From the NCBI GenBank assembly GCA_946800325.1, contig OX326958.1, positions 74,397,264 to 74,461,263 on the forward strand: a stretch of DNA of 64,000 nt, read 5' to 3'. This DNA is from Luzula sylvatica. Taxonomy: Eukaryota; Streptophyta; Magnoliopsida; Poales; Juncaceae. The first letter of the stretch is position 1; each line of letters starts with the position of its first letter. The position numbers and the translations under genes are program-made. Under the pieces are notes generated by a model, which searched no databases, had not been told where the DNA came from, and worked only from the letters and a program-made list of their open reading frames with translations. Shown in pieces: positions 39,984-53,644 of this stretch.

Positions 39984-40975
39984 TACGTACTAAAAGATAC
40001 GATACAAATGATCTAAAAACACGTTATTTGAACACCTCAAAGCGTTAAAATCTTGTTTTGAATCGAAAAACAAACTTTCTTAGTGTTTGTGAAATTTGGT
40101 GAAAAGTTATGTAGTAAAAGATACGATACAAATGATCTTGAAACACGTTATTTGAACTCCTCAAAGCGTTAAAATCTTGTTTTGAATCGAAAAACAAACT
40201 ATCTTAGTGTTTGTGAAATTTGGTGAAAAGTTATGTAGTAAAATATACGATACAAATGATCTTAAAACACGTTATTTGAACTCCTCAAAGCGTTAAAATC
40301 TTGTTTTGAATCGAAAAACAAACTATCTTAGTGTTTGTGAAATTTGGTGAAAAGTTATGTACTAAAAGATACGATACAAATGATCTTAAAACACGTTATT
40401 TGAACTCCTCAAAGCGTTCAAATCTTGTTTTGAATCGAAAAACAAACTATCTTAGTGTTTGTGAAATTTGGTGAAAAGTGACGTACTAAAAGATACGATA
40501 CAAATGATCTAAAAACACGTTCTTTGAACTCCTCAAAGCGTTCAAATCTTGTTTTGAATCGAAAAACAAACTTTCTTAGTGTTTGTGAAATTTGGTGAAA
40601 AGTTATGTAGTAAAAGATACGATACAAATGATCTAAAAACGCGTTATTTGAACTGCTCAAAGCGTTAAAATCTTGTTTTGAATCGAAAAACAAACTATCT
40701 TAGTGTTTGTGAAATTTGGTGAAAAGTTATGTACTAAAAGATACGATACAAATGATCTAAAAACACGTTATTTGAACTCCTCAAAGCGTTCAAATCTTGT
40801 TTTGAATCGAAAAACAAACTTTCTTACTGTTTGTGAAATTTGGTGAAAAGTTATGTAGTAAAAGATACGATACAAATGATCTAAAAACACGTTATTTGAA
40901 CTGCTCAAAGCGTTAAAATCTTGTTTTGAATCGAAAAACAAACTATCTTAGTGTTTGTGAAATTTGGTGAAAAGT
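38993..40975 (+). repeat. Tandem duplication of an 8-monomer (992-bp) unit
   Basis: 38993-39983 and 39985-40975 are in register at 992 = 8 x 124 bp and carry the second part of the 1.45-kb module twice. The 992-bp pair is itself carried along in the larger duplications (47982 with 48974, 55059 with 56051). A further single copy of the unit is found near 42.65-43.67 kb, 26 monomers after the first. Differences seen: the two CpG changes listed in the module entry and CTCAGTG against CTTAGTG at about 39461. Confidence 0.9.
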
Positions 40976-42870
40976 TATGTACTAAAAGATACGATACAAA
41001 TGATCTGAAAACACGTTATTTGAACTCCTCAAAGCGTTCAAATCTTGTTTTGAATCGAAAAACAAACTTTCTTAGTGGTTGTGAAATTTGGTGAAAACTT
41101 ATGTACTAAAAGATACGATACAAATGATCTTAAAACACGTTATTTGAACTCCTCAAAGCGTTAAAATCTTGTTTTGAATCGAAAAACAAACTTTCTTAGT
41201 GTTTGTGAAATTGGGTGAAAAATTATGTAGTAAAAGATATGATACAAATGATCTAAAAATACGTTATTTGAACTCCTCAAAGCGTTAAAATCTTGTTTTG
41301 AATCGAAAAACAAACTTTCTTAGTGTTTGAGACATTTGGTGAAAAGTTATGTACTAGAAGATACGATACAAATGATCTTAAAACACGTTATTTGAACTCC
41401 TCAAAGCGTTAAAATCTTGTTTTGAATCGAAAAACAAACTTTCTTAGTGTTTGTGACATTTGGTGAAAAGTTAGGTACTAAAAGATACGATACAAATGAT
41501 CTTAAAACACGTTATTTGAACCCCTCAAAGCGTTCAAATCTTGTTTTGAATCGAAAAACAAACTATCTTAGTGTTTGTGAAATTTGGTGAAAAGTTACGT
41601 ACTAAAAGATACGATACAAATGATCTAAAAACACGTTCTTTGAACTCCTCAAAGCGTTCAAATCTTGTTTTGAATCGAAAAACAAACTTTCATAGTGTTT
41701 GTGAAATTTGGTGAAAAGTTATGTAGTTAAAGATACGATACAAATGATCTAAAAACACGTTATTTGAACTGCTCAAAGCGTTAAAATCTTGTTTTGAATC
41801 GAAAAACAAACTATCTTAGTGTTTGTGAAATTTGGTGAAAAGTTATGTACTAAAAGATACGATACAAATGATCTAAAAACACGTTATTTGAACTCCTCAA
41901 AGCGTTCAAATCTTGTTTTGAATCGGAAAACAAACTTTCTTACTCTTTGTGAAATTTGGTGAAAAGTTATGTAGTAAAAGATACGATACAAATGATCTAA
42001 AAACACGTTATTTGAACTGCTCAAAGCGTTAAAATTTTGTTTTGAATCGAAAAACAAACTATCTTAGTGTTTGTGAAATTTGGTGAAAAGTTATGTACTA
42101 AAAGATACGATACAAATGATCTAAAAACACGTTATTTGAACTCCTCATAGCGTTCAAATCTTGTTTTGAATCGAAAAACAAACTTTCTTAGTGTTTGTGA
42201 AGTTTGGTGAAAAGTTATGTACTAAAAGATACGATACAAATGATCTTCAAACACTTTATTTGAACTCCTCAAAGCGTTAAAATCTTGTTTTGAATCGAAA
42301 AACAAACTTTCTTAGTGTTTGTGAAATTTGGTGAAAAGTTATGTACTAAAAGATACGATACAAATGATCTAAAAACACGTTATTTGAACACCTCAAAGCG
42401 TTAAAATCTTGTTTTGAATCGAAAAACAAACTTTCTTAGTGTTTGTGAAATTTGGTGAAAAGTTATGTAGTAAAATATACGATACAAATGATCTTAAAAC
42501 ACGTTATTTGAACTCCTCAAAGCGTTAAAATCTTGTTTTGAATCGAAAAACAAACTATCTTAGTGTTTGTGAAATTTGGTGAAAAGTTATGTACTAAAAG
42601 ATACGATACGAATGATCTTAAAACACGTTATTTGAACTCCTCAAAGCGTTCAAATCTTGTTTTGAATCGAAAAACAAACTATCTCAGTGTTTGTGAAATT
42701 TGGTGAAAAGTGACGTACTAAAAGATACGATACAAATGATCTAAAAACACGTTCTTTGAACTCCTCAAAGCGTTCAAATCTTGTTTTGAATCGAAAAACA
42801 AACTTTCTTAGTGTTTGTGAAATTTGGTGAAAAGTTATGTAGTAAAAGATACGATACAAATGATCTAAAA

Positions 42871-44362
42871 ACGCGTTATTTGAACTGCTCAAAGCGTTAA
42901 AATCTTGTTTTGAATCGAAAAACAAACTATCTTAGTGTTTGTGAAATTTGGTGAAAAGTTATGTACTAAAAGATACGATACAAATGATCTAAAAACACGT
43001 TATTTGAACTCCTCAAAGCGTTCAAATCTTGTTTTGAATCGAAAAACAAACTTTCTTACTGTTTGTGAAATTTGGTGAAAAGTTATGTAGTAAAAGATAC
43101 GATACAAATGATCTAAAAACACGTTATTTGAACTGCTCAAAGCGTTAAAATCTTGTTTTGAATCGAAAAACAAACTATCTTAGTGTTTGTGAAATTTGGT
43201 GAAAAGTTACGTACTAAAAGATACGATACAAATGATCTAAAAACACGTTATTTGAACACCTCAAAGCGTTAAAATCTTGTTTTGAATCGAAAAACAAACT
43301 TTCTTAGTGTTTGTGAAATTTGGTGAAAAGTTATGTAGTAAAAGATACGATACAAATGATCTTGAAACACGTTATTTGAACTCCTCAAAGCGTTAAAATC
43401 TTGTTTTGAATCGAAAAACAAACTATCTTAGTGTTTGTGAAATTTGGTGAAAAGTTATGTAGTAAAATATACGATACAAATGATCTTAAAACACGTTATT
43501 TGAACTCCTCAAAGCGTTAAAATCTTGTTTTGAATCGAAAAACAAACTATCTTAGTGTTTGTGAAATTTGGTGAAAAGTTATGTACTAAAAGATACGATA
43601 CAAATGATCTTAAAACACGTTATTTGAACTCCTCAAAGCGTTCAAATCCTGTTTTGAATCGAAAAACAAACTATCTTAGTGTTTGTGAAATTTGGTGAAA
43701 AGTTACGTACTAAAAGATACGATACAAATGATCTAAAAACACGTTCTTTGAACTCCTCAAAGCGTTCAAATCTTGTTTTGAATCGAAAAACAAACTTTCT
43801 TAGTGTTTGTGAAATTTGGTGAAAAGTTATGTACTAAAAGATACGATACAAATGATCTTAAAACACGTTATTTGAACTCCTCAAAGCGTTAAAATCTTGT
43901 TTTGAATCGAAAAACAAACTTTCTTAGTGTTTGTGAAATTTGGTGAAAAGTTATGTAGTAAAAGATATGATACAAATGATCTAAAAATACGTTATTTGAA
44001 CTCCTCAAAGCGTTAAAATCTTGTTTTGAATCGAAAAACAAACTTTCTTAGTGTTTGAGACATTTGGTGAAAAGTTATGTACTAAAAGATACGATACAAA
44101 TGATCTTAAAACACGTTATTTGAACTCCTCAAAGCGTTAAAATCTTGTTTTGAATCGAAAAACAAACTTTCTTAGTGTTTGTGACATTTGGTGAAAAGTT
44201 ATGTACTAAAAGATACGATACAAATGATCTTAAAACACGTTATTTGAACCCCTCAAAGCGTTCAAATCTTGTTTTGAATAGAAAAACAAACTATCTTAGT
44301 GTTTGAGACATTTGGTGAAAAGTTACGTACTAAAAGATACGATACAAATGATCTTAAAACAC
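42871..44362 (+). repeat. Satellite segment: further 8-monomer unit copy plus tail
   Basis: 42650-43670 follows 39426-40446 at 26 monomers' offset (AAACGCG, TTACTGTTTG, TTACGTAC, GAACACCTC, CTTGAAACACG, AATATACG). After this come monomers matching 41.1-41.6 kb (AGATATGATAC, GTTTGAGAC, GAACCCCTC). Private changes: AAATCCTG at about 43648 and GAATAGAAAAAC at about 44278, the latter removing the usual TCGA. Confidence 0.82.
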
Positions 44363-45811
44363 GTTCTTTGAACTCCTCAAAGCGTTCAAATCTTGTTTTG
44401 AATCGAAAAACAAACTTTCTTAGTGTTTGTGAAGTTTGGTGAAAAGTTATGTACTAAAAGATACGATACAAATGATCTTAAAACACGTTATTTGAACTCC
44501 TCAAAGCGTTAAAATCTTGTTTTGAATCGAAAAACAAACTTTCTTAGTGTTTGTGAAATTTGGTGAAAAGTTATGTACTAAAAGAAACGATACAAATGAT
44601 CTAAAAACACGTTATTTGAACACCTCAAAGCGTTAAAATCTTGTTTTGAATCGAAAAACAAACTTTCTCAGTGTTTGTGAAATTTGGTGAAAAGTTACGT
44701 ACTAAAAGATACGATACAAATGATCTAAAAACACGTTATTCGAACTCCTCAAAGCGTTCAAATCTTGTTTTGAATCGAAAAACAAACTTTCTTAGTGTTT
44801 GTGAAATTTGGTGAAAAGTTATGTACTAAAAGATACGATACAAATGATCTAAAAAGACGTTATTTGAACACCTCAAAGCGTTAAAATCTTGTTTTGAATC
44901 GAAAAACAAACTTTCTTAGTGTTTGTGAAATTTGGTGAAAAGTTATGTAGTAAAAGATACGATACAAATGATCTTGAAACACGTTATTTGAACTCCTCAA
45001 AGCGTTAAAATCTTGTTTTGAATCGAAAAACAAACTATCTTAGTGTTTGTGAAATTTGGTGAAAAGTTATGTAGTAAAATATACGATACAAATGATCTTA
45101 AAACACGTTATTTGAACTCCTCAAAGCGTTAAAATCTTGTTTTGAATCGAAAAACAATCTATCTTAGTGTTTGTGAAATTTGGTGAAAAGTTATGTACTA
45201 AAAGATACGATACAAATGATCTTAAAACACGTTATTTGAACTCCTCAAAGCGTTCAAATCTTGTTTTGAATCGAAAAACAAACTATCTCAGTGTTTGTGA
45301 AATTTGGTGAAAAGTGACGTACTAAAAGATACGATACAAATGATCTAAAAACACGTTCTTTGAACTCCTCAAAGCGTTCAAATCTTGTTTTGAATCGAAA
45401 AACAAACTTTCTTAGTGTTTGTGAAATTTGGTGAAAAGTTATGTAGTAAAAGATACGATACAAATGATCTAAAAACGCGTTATTTGAACTGCTCAAAGCG
45501 TTAAAATCTTGTTTTGAATCGAAAAACAAACTATCTTAGTGTTTGTGAAATTTGGTGAAAAGTTATGTACTAAAAGATACGATACAAATGATCTAAAAAC
45601 ACGTTATTTGAACTCCTCAAAGCGTTCAAATCTTGTTTTGAATCGAAAAACAAACTTTCTTACTGTTTTTGAAATTTGGTGAAAAGTTATGTAGTAAAAG
45701 ATACGATACAAATGATCTAAAAACACGTTATTTGAACTGCTCAAAGCGTTAAAATCTTGTTTTGAATCGAACAACAAACTATCTTAGTGTTTGTGAAATT
45801 TGGTGAAAAGG
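44363..45811 (+). repeat. 1.45-kb right-hand module, copy 2 of 5
   Basis: It follows 38535-39983 at 5,828 = 47 x 124 bp with the same ordered variants. Private changes include AAGAAACG at about 44583, AAAAAGACG at about 44853, AACAATCT at about 45156 and TTACTGTTTTTG at about 45661. Confidence 0.87.
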
Positions 45812-46442
45812 TACGTACTAAAAGATACGATACAAATGATCTAAAAACACGTTATTTGAACACCTCAAAGCGTTAAAATCTTGTTTTGAATCGAAAAACA
45901 AACTTTCTTAGTGTTTGTGAAATTTGGTGAAAAATTATGTAGTAAAAGATACGATACAAATGATCTTGAAACACGTTATTTGAACTCCTCAAAGCGTTAA
46001 AATCTTGTTTTGAATCGAAAAACAAACTATCTTAGTGTTTGTGAAATTTGGTGAAAAGTTACGTAGTAAAAGATACGATACAAATGATCTAAAAACACGT
46101 TATGTGAACTGCTCAAAGCGTTAAAATCTTGTTTTGAATCGAACAACAAACTATCTTAGTGTTTGTGAAATTTGGTGAAAAGGTACGTACTAAAAGATAC
46201 GATACAAATGATCTAAAAACACGTTATTTGAACACCTCAAAGCGTTAAAATCTTGTTTTGAATCGAAAAACAAACTTTCTTAGTGTTTGTGAAATTTGGT
46301 GAAAAATTATGTAGTAAAAGATACGATACAAATGATCTTGAAACACGTTATTTGAACTCCTCAAAGCGTTAAAATCTTGTTTTGAATCGAAAAACAAACT
46401 ATCTTAGTGTTTGTGAAATTTGGTGAAAAGTTACGTAGTAAA
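45736..46442 (+). repeat. Tandem duplication of a 3-monomer (372-bp) unit
   Basis: 45736-46070 and 46108-46442 are in register at 372 = 3 x 124 bp. Both carry ATCGAACAAC (45767 and 46139), GGTACGTAC, GAACACCTC, AAAAATTATG and CTTGAAACACG. The TCGAACAAC and GGTACG variants are found nowhere else that I noticed. A neighbouring cluster of monomers with ACGTTATGTGAAC (about 46099, 46471 and 46595) is also confined to this kilobase, so this is a young local expansion. Confidence 0.88.
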
Positions 46443-46995
46443 ATATACGATACAAATGATCTTAAAACACGTTATGTGAACTCCTCAAAGCGTTAAAATC
46501 TTGTTTTGAATCGAAAAACAAACTATCTTAGTGTTTGTGAAATTTGGTGAAAAGTTATGTACTAAAAGATACGATACAAATGATCTAAAAACACGTTATG
46601 TGAACTCCTCAAAGCGTTAAAATCTTGTTTTGAATCGAAAAACAAACTATCTTAGTGTTTGTGAAATTTGGTGAAAAGTTATGTACTAAAAGATACGATA
46701 CAAATGATCTAAAAACACGTTCTTTGAACTCCTCAAAGCGTTCAAATCTTGTTTTGAATCGAAAAACAAACTTTCTTAGTGTTTGTGAAATTTGGTGAAA
46801 AGTTATGTACTAAAAGATACGATACAAATGATCTAAAAACACGTTATTTGAACACCTCAAAGCGTTAAAATCTTGTTTTGAATCGAAAAACAAACTTTCT
46901 TAGTGTTTGTGAAATTTGGTGAAAAGTTATGTAGTAAAAGATACGATACAAATGATCTTGAAACACGTTATTTGAACTCCTCAAAGCGTTAAAAT
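46443..46995 (+). repeat. Satellite segment between the 3-monomer expansion and the 57-monomer unit
   Basis: Four to five ordinary monomers: two with TTATGTGAAC, one with ACGTTCTTTG (about 46719), one with GAACACCTC and one with CTTGAAACACG. It ends where the left copy of the 7,077-bp duplication begins. Nothing else is present. Confidence 0.83.
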
Positions 46996-49517
46996 CTTGT
47001 TTTGAATCGAAAAACAAACTATCTTAGTGTTTGTGAAATTTGGTGAAAAGTTATGTACTAGAAGATACGATACAAATGATCTTAAAACACGTTCTTTGAA
47101 CTCCTCAAAGCGTTCAAATCTTGTTTTGAATCGAAAAACAAACTTTCTTAGTGTTTGTGAAGTTTGGTGAAAAGTTATGTACTAAAAGATACGATACAAA
47201 TGATCTTAAAACACGTTATTTGAACTCCTCAAAGCGTTAAAATCTTGTTTTGAATCGAAAAACAAACTTTCTTATTGTTTGTGAAATTTGGTGAAAAGTT
47301 ATGTACTAAAAGATACGATACAAATGATCTAAAAACACGTTATTTGAACACCTCAAAGCGTTAAAATCTTGTTTTGAATCGAAAAACAAACTTTCTCAGT
47401 GTTTGTGAAATTTGGTGAAAAGTTACGTACTAAAAGATACGATACAAATGATCTAAAAACACGTTATTCGAACTCCTCAAAGCGTTCAAATCTTGTTTTG
47501 AATCGAAAAACAAACTTTCTTAGTGTTTGTGAAATTTGGTGAAAAGTTATGTACTAAAAGATACGATACAAATGATCTAAAAACACGTTATTTGAACACC
47601 TCAAAGCGTTAAAATCTTGTTTTGAATCGAAAAACAAACTTTCTTAGTGTTTGTGAAATTTGGTGAAAAGTTATGTAGTAAAAGATACGATACAAATGAT
47701 CTTGAAACACGTTATTTGAACTCCTCAAAGCGTTAAAATCTTGTTTTGAATCGAAAAACAAACTATCTTAGTGTTTGTGAAATTTGGTGAAAAGTTATGT
47801 AGTAAAATATACGATACAAATGATCTTAAAACACGTTATTTGAACTCCTCAAAGCGTTAAAATCTTGTTTTGAATCGAAAAACAAACTATCTTAGTGTTT
47901 GTGAAATTTGGTGAAAAGTTATGTACTAAAAGATACGATACAAATGATCTTAAAACACGTTATTTGAACTCCTCAAAGCGTTCAAATCTTGTTTTGAATC
48001 GAAAAACAAACTATCTCAGTGTTTGTGAAATTTGGTGAAAAGTGACGTACTAAAAGATACGATACAAATGATCTAAAAACACGTTCTTTGAACTCCTCAA
48101 AGCGTTCAAATCTTGTTTTGAATCGAAAAACAAACTTTCTTAGTGTTTGTGAAATTTGGTGAAAAGTTATGTAGTAAAAGATACGATACAAATGATCTAA
48201 AAACGCGTTATTTGAACTGCTCAAAGCGTTAAAATCTTGTTTTGAATCGAAAAACAAACTATCTTAGTGTTTGTGAAATTTGGTGAAAAGTTATGTACTA
48301 AAAGATACGATACAAATGATCTAAAAACACGTTATTTGAACTCCTCAAAGCGTTCAAATCTTGTTTTGAATCGAAAAACAAACTTTCTTACTGTTTGTGA
48401 AATTTGGTGAAAAGTTATGTAGTAAAAGATACGATACAAATGATCTAAAAACACGTTATTTGAACTGCTCAAAGCGTTAAAATCTTGTTTTGAATCGAAA
48501 AACAAACTATCTTAGTGTTTGTGAAATTTGGTGAAAAGTTACGTACTAAAAGATACGATACAAATGATCTAAAAACACGTTATTTGAACACCTCAAAGCG
48601 TTAAAATCTTGTTTTGAATCGAAAAACAAACTTTCTTAGTGTTTGTGAAATTTGGTGAAAAGTTATGTAGTAAAAGATACGATACAAATGATCTTGAAAC
48701 ACGTTATTTGATCTCCTCAAAGCGTTAAAATCTTGTTTTGAATCGAAAAACAAACTATCTTAGTGTTTGTGAAATTTGGTGAAAAGTTATGTAGTAAAAT
48801 ATACGATACAAATGATCTTAAAACACGTTATTTGAACTCCTCAAAGCGTTAAAATCTTGTTTTGAATCGAAAAACAAACTATCTTAGTGTTTGTGAAATT
48901 TGGTGAAAAGTTATGTACTAAAAGATACGATACAAATGATCTTAAAACACGTTATTTGAACTCCTCAAAGCGTTCAAATCTTGTTTTGAATCGAAAAACA
49001 AACTATCTTAGTGTTTGTGAAATTTGGTGAAAAGTGACGTACTAAAAGATACGATACAAATGATCTAAAAACACGTTCTTTGAACTCCTCAAAGCGTTCA
49101 AATCTTGTTTTGAATCGAAAAACAAACTTTCTTAGTGTTTGTGAAATTTGGTGAAAAGTTATGTAGTAAAAGATACGATACAAATGATCTAAAAACGCGT
49201 TATTTGAACTGCTCAAAGCGTTAAAATCTTGTTTTGAATCGAAAAACAAACTATCTTAGTGTTTGTGAAATTTGGTGAAAAGTTATGTACTAAAAGATAC
49301 GATACAAATGATCTAAAAACACGTTATTTGAACTCCTCAAAGCGTTCAAATCTTGTTTTGAATCGAAAAACAAACTTTCTTACTGTTTGTGAAATTTGGT
49401 GAAAAGTTATGTAGTAAAAGATACGATACAAATGATCTAAAAACACGTTATTTGAACTGCTCAAAGCGTTAAAATCTTGTTTTGAATCGAAAAACAAACT
49501 ATCTTAGTGTTTGTGAA

Positions 49518-49530
49518 ATTTGGAGTTATG
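49518..49530 (+). repeat. 119-bp monomer: 5-base deletion (inherited at 56595-56607)
   Basis: TTTGGAGTTATG replaces TTTGGTGAAAAGTTATG, a loss of TGAAA between 49523 and 49524. The corresponding monomer in the ancestor block (about 40968) has full length, so the deletion arose after the 69-monomer duplication. It lies in both copies of the 7,077-bp unit, so it predates that duplication. Confidence 0.93.
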
Positions 49531-51169
49531 TACTAAAAGATACGATACAAATGATCTGAAAACACGTTATTTGAACTCCTCAAAGCGTTCAAATCTTGTT
49601 TTGAATCGAAAAACAAACTTTCTTAGTGGTTGTGAAATTTGGTGAAAACTTATGTACTAAAAGATACGATACAAATGATCTTAAAACACGTTATTTGAAC
49701 TCCTCAAAGCGTTAAAATCTTGTTTTGAATCGAAAAACAAACTTTCTTAGTGTTTGTGAAATTTGGTGAAAAGTTATGTAGTAAAAGATATGATACAAAT
49801 GATCTAAAAATACGTTATTTGAACTCCTCAAAGCGTTAAAATCTTGTTTTGAATCGAAAAACAAACTTTCTTAGTGTTTGAGACATTTGGTGAAAAGTTA
49901 TGTACTAGAAGATACGATACAAATGATCTTAAAACACGTTATTTGAACTCCTCAAAGCGTTAAAATCTTGTTTTGAATCGAAAAACAAACTTTCTTAGTG
50001 TTTGTGACATTTGGTGAAAAGTTATGTACTAAAAGATACGATACAAATGATCTTAAAACACGTTATTTGAACCCCTCAAAGCGTTCAAATCTTGTTTTGA
50101 ATCGAAAAACAAACTATCTTAGTGTTTGTGAAATTTGGTGAAAAGTTACGTACTAAAAGATACGATACAAATGATCTAAAAACACGTTCTTTGAACTCCT
50201 CAAAGCGTTCAAATCTTGTTTTGAATCGAAAAACAAACTTTCATAGTGTTTGTGAAATTTGGTGAAAAGTTATGTAGTAAAAGATACGATACAAATGATC
50301 TAAAAACACGTTATTTGAACTGCTCAAAGCGTTAAAATCTTGTTTTGAATCGAAAAACAAACTATCTTAGTGTTTGTGAAATTTGGTGAAAAGTTATGTA
50401 CTAAAAGATACGATACAAATGATCTAAAAACACGTTATTTGAACTCCTCAAAGCGTTCAAATCTTGTTTTGAATCGTAAAACAAACTTTCTTACTCTTTG
50501 TGAAATTTGGTGAAAAGTTATGTAGTAAAAGATACGATACAAATGATCTAAAAACACGTTATTTGAACTGCTCAAAGCGTTAAAATTTTGTTTTGAATCG
50601 AAAAACAAACTATCTTAGTGTTTGTGAAATTTGGTGAAAAGTTATGTACTAAAAGATACGATACAAATGATCTAAAAACACGTTATTTGAACTCCTCAAA
50701 GCGTTCAAATCTTGTTTTGAATCGAAAAACAAACTTTCTTAGTGTTTGTGAAGTTTGGTGAAAAGTTATGTACTAAAAGATACGATACAAATGATCTTCA
50801 AACACGTTATTTGAACTCCTCAAAGCGTTAAAATCTTGTTTTGAATCGAAAAACAAACTTTCTTAGTGTTTGTGAAATTTGGTGAAAAGTTATGTACTAA
50901 AAGATACGATACAAATGATCTAAAAACACGTTATTTGAACACCTCAAAGCGTTAAAATCTTGTTTTGAATCGAAAAACAAACTTTCTTAGTGTTTGTGAA
51001 ATTTGGTGAAAAGTTATGTAGTAAAATATACGATACAAATGATCTTAAAACACGTTATTTGAACTCCTCAAAGCGTTAAAATCTTGTTTTGAATCGAAAA
51101 ACAAACTATCTTAGTGTTTGTGAAATTTGGTGAAAAGTTATGTACTAAAAGATACGATACAAATAATCT

Positions 51170-52684
51170 TAAAACACGTTATTTGAACTCCTCAAAGCGT
51201 TCAAATCTTGTTTTGAATCGAAAAACAAACTATCTCAGTGTTTGTGAAATTTGGTGAAAAGTGACGTACTAAAAGATACGATACAAATGATCTAAAAACA
51301 CGTTCTTTGAACTCCTCAAAGCGTTCAAATCTTGTTTTGAATCGAAAAACAAACTTTCTTAGTGTTTGTGAAATTTGGTGAAAAGTTATGTAGTAAAAGA
51401 TACGATACAAATGATCTAAAAACACGTTATTTGAACTCCTCAAAGCGTTCAAATCTTGTTTTGAATCGAAAAACAAACTTTCTTACTGTTTGTGAAATTT
51501 GGTGAAAAGTTATGTAGTAAAAGATACGATACAAATGATCTAAAAACACGTTATTTGAACTGCTCAAAGCGTTAAAATCTTGTTTTGAATCGAAAAACAA
51601 ACTATCTTAGTGTTTGTGAAATTTGGTGAAAAGTTACGTACTAAAAGATACGATACAAATGATCTAAAAACACGTTATTTGAACACCTCAAAGCGTTAAA
51701 ATCTTGTTTTGAATCGAAAAACAAACTTTCTTAGTGTTTGTGAAATTTGGTGAAAAGTTATGTAGTAAAAGATACGATACAAATGATCTTGAAACACGTT
51801 ATTTGAACTCCTCAAAGCGTTAAAATCTTGTTTTGAATCGAAAAACAAACTATCTTAGTGTTTGTGAAATTTGGTGAAAAGTTATGTAGTAAAATATACG
51901 ATACAAATGATCTTAAAACACGTTATTTGAACTCCTCAAAGCGTTCAAATCTTGTTTTGAATCGAAAAACAAACTATCTCAGTGTTTGTGAAATTTGGTG
52001 AAAAGTGACGTACTAAAAGATACGATACAAATGATCTAAAAACACGTTCTTTGAACTCCTCAAAGCGTTCAAATCTTGTTTTGAATCGAAAAACAAACTT
52101 TCTTAGTGTTTGTGAAATTTGGTGAAAAGTTATGTAGTAAAAGATACGATACAAATGATCTAAAAACACGTTATTTGAACTCCTCAAAGCGTTCAAATCT
52201 TGTTTTGAATCGAAAAACAAACTTTCTTACTGTTTGTGAAATTTGGTGAAAAGTTATGTAGTAAAAGATACGATACAAATGATCTAAAAACACGTTATTT
52301 GAACTGCTCAAAGCGTTAAAATCTTGTTTTGAATCGAAAAACAAACTATCTTAGTGTTTGTGAAATTTGGTGAAAAGTTACGTACTAAAAGATACGATAC
52401 AAATGATCTAAAAACACGTTATTTGAACACCTCAAAGCGTTAAAATCTTGTTTTGAATCGAAAAACAAACTTTCTTAGTGTTTGTGAAATTTGGTGAAAA
52501 GTTATGTAGTAAAAGATACGATACAAATGATCTTGAAACACGTTATTTGAACTCCTCAAAGCGTTAAAATCTTGTTTTGAATCGAAAAACAAACTATCTT
52601 AGTGTTTGTGAAATTTGGTGAAAAGTTATGTAGTAAAATATACGATACAAATGATCTTAAAACACGTTATTTGAACTCCTCAAA
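51170..52684 (+). repeat. Tandem duplication of a 6-monomer (744-bp) unit, nested
   Basis: 51201 and 51945 begin equivalent positions 744 bp apart. Both copies have TCTCAGTG with AAGTGACGTAC, ACGTTCTTTG, TTACTGTTTG, GAACACCTC, CTTGAAACACG and AATATACG. Compared with 42650 they lack one monomer: the AAACGCG/CTGCTC monomer joins directly to the next GTTCAAAT. The nested pair is present again at about 58247-59761, so it predates the 7,077-bp event. Confidence 0.88.
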
Positions 52685-53616
52685 GCGTTAAAATCTTGTT
52701 TTGAATCGAAAAACAAACTATCTCAGTGTTTGTGAAATTTGGTGAAAAGTTATGTACTAAAAGATACGATACAAATGATCTTAAAACACGTTATTTGAAC
52801 TCCTCAAAGCGTTCAAATCTTGTTTTGAATCGAAAAACAAACTATCTTAGTGTTTGTGAAATTTGGTGAAAAGTGACGTACTAAAAGATACGATACAAAT
52901 GATCTAAAAACACGTTCTTTGAACTCCTCAAAGCGTTCAAATCTTGTTTTGAATCGAAAAACAAACTTTCTTAGTGTTTGTGAAATTTGGTGAAAAGTTA
53001 TGTAGTAAAAGATACGATACAAATGATCTAAAAACGCGTTATTTGAACTGCTCAAAGCGTTAAAATCTTGTTTTGAATCGAAAAACAAACTATCTTAGTG
53101 TTTGTGAAATTTGGTGAAAAGTTATGTACTAAAAGATACGATACAAATGATCTAAAAACACGTTATTAGAACTCCTCAAAGCGTTCAAATCTTGTTTTGA
53201 TTCGAAAAACAAACTTTCTTACTGTTTGTGAAATTTGGTGAAAAGTTATGTAGTAAAAGATACGATACAAATGATCTAAAAACACGTTATTTGAACTGCT
53301 CAAAGCGTTAAAATCTTGTTTTGAATCGAAAAACAAACTATCTTAGTGTTTGTGAAATTTGGTGAAAAGTTATGTACTAAAAGATACGATACAAATGATC
53401 TGAAAACACGTTATTTGAACTCCTCAAAGCGTTCAAATCTTGTTTTGAATCGAAAAACAAACTTTCTTAGTGGTTGTGAAATTTGGTGAAAACTTATGTA
53501 CTAAAAGATACGATACAAATGATCTTAAAACACGTTATTTGAACTCCTCAAAGCGTTAAAATCTTGTTTTGAATCGAAAAACAAACTTTCTTAGTGTTTG
53601 TGAAATTTGGTGAAAA

Positions 53617-53644
53617 GTTATGTAGTAAAAGTTATGTAGTAAAA
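53617..53644 (+). repeat. 138-bp monomer: 14-base tandem duplication
   Basis: The 14-base string GTTATGTAGTAAAA occurs twice in a row (53617-53630 and 53631-53644), and the next base is A where AGATATG is usual. The paralogous monomer in the second copy (about 60700) has the single form, so the insertion is younger than the 7,077-bp duplication. The repeat is flanked by AAAA on both sides, which would favour replication slippage. Confidence 0.94.

Larger units (their letters stand above)
38515..42870 (+). repeat. 4.36-kb duplicated block; partner at 47071-51421
   Basis: Offset 8,556 = 69 x 124, dropping to 8,551 after the 5-base deletion at 49523/49524 in the right copy. It spans the 1.45-kb module, the 8-monomer pair and the following string CTGAAAACACG, GTGGTTGTG, AACTTATG, AGATATGATAC, GTTTGAGAC, TACTAGAAG, GAACCCCTC, ACGTTCTTTG, TTTCATAG, TTACTCTTTG, AAAATTTTG, GAAGTTTGG, CTTCAAACAC. 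At 42872 the match steps by exactly one monomer. Private changes in the left copy: TTAGGTAC (about 41472), GTAGTTAAAG (about 41725), CTCATAGCG (about 42146) and ACACTTTATT (about 42252). Confidence 0.87.
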
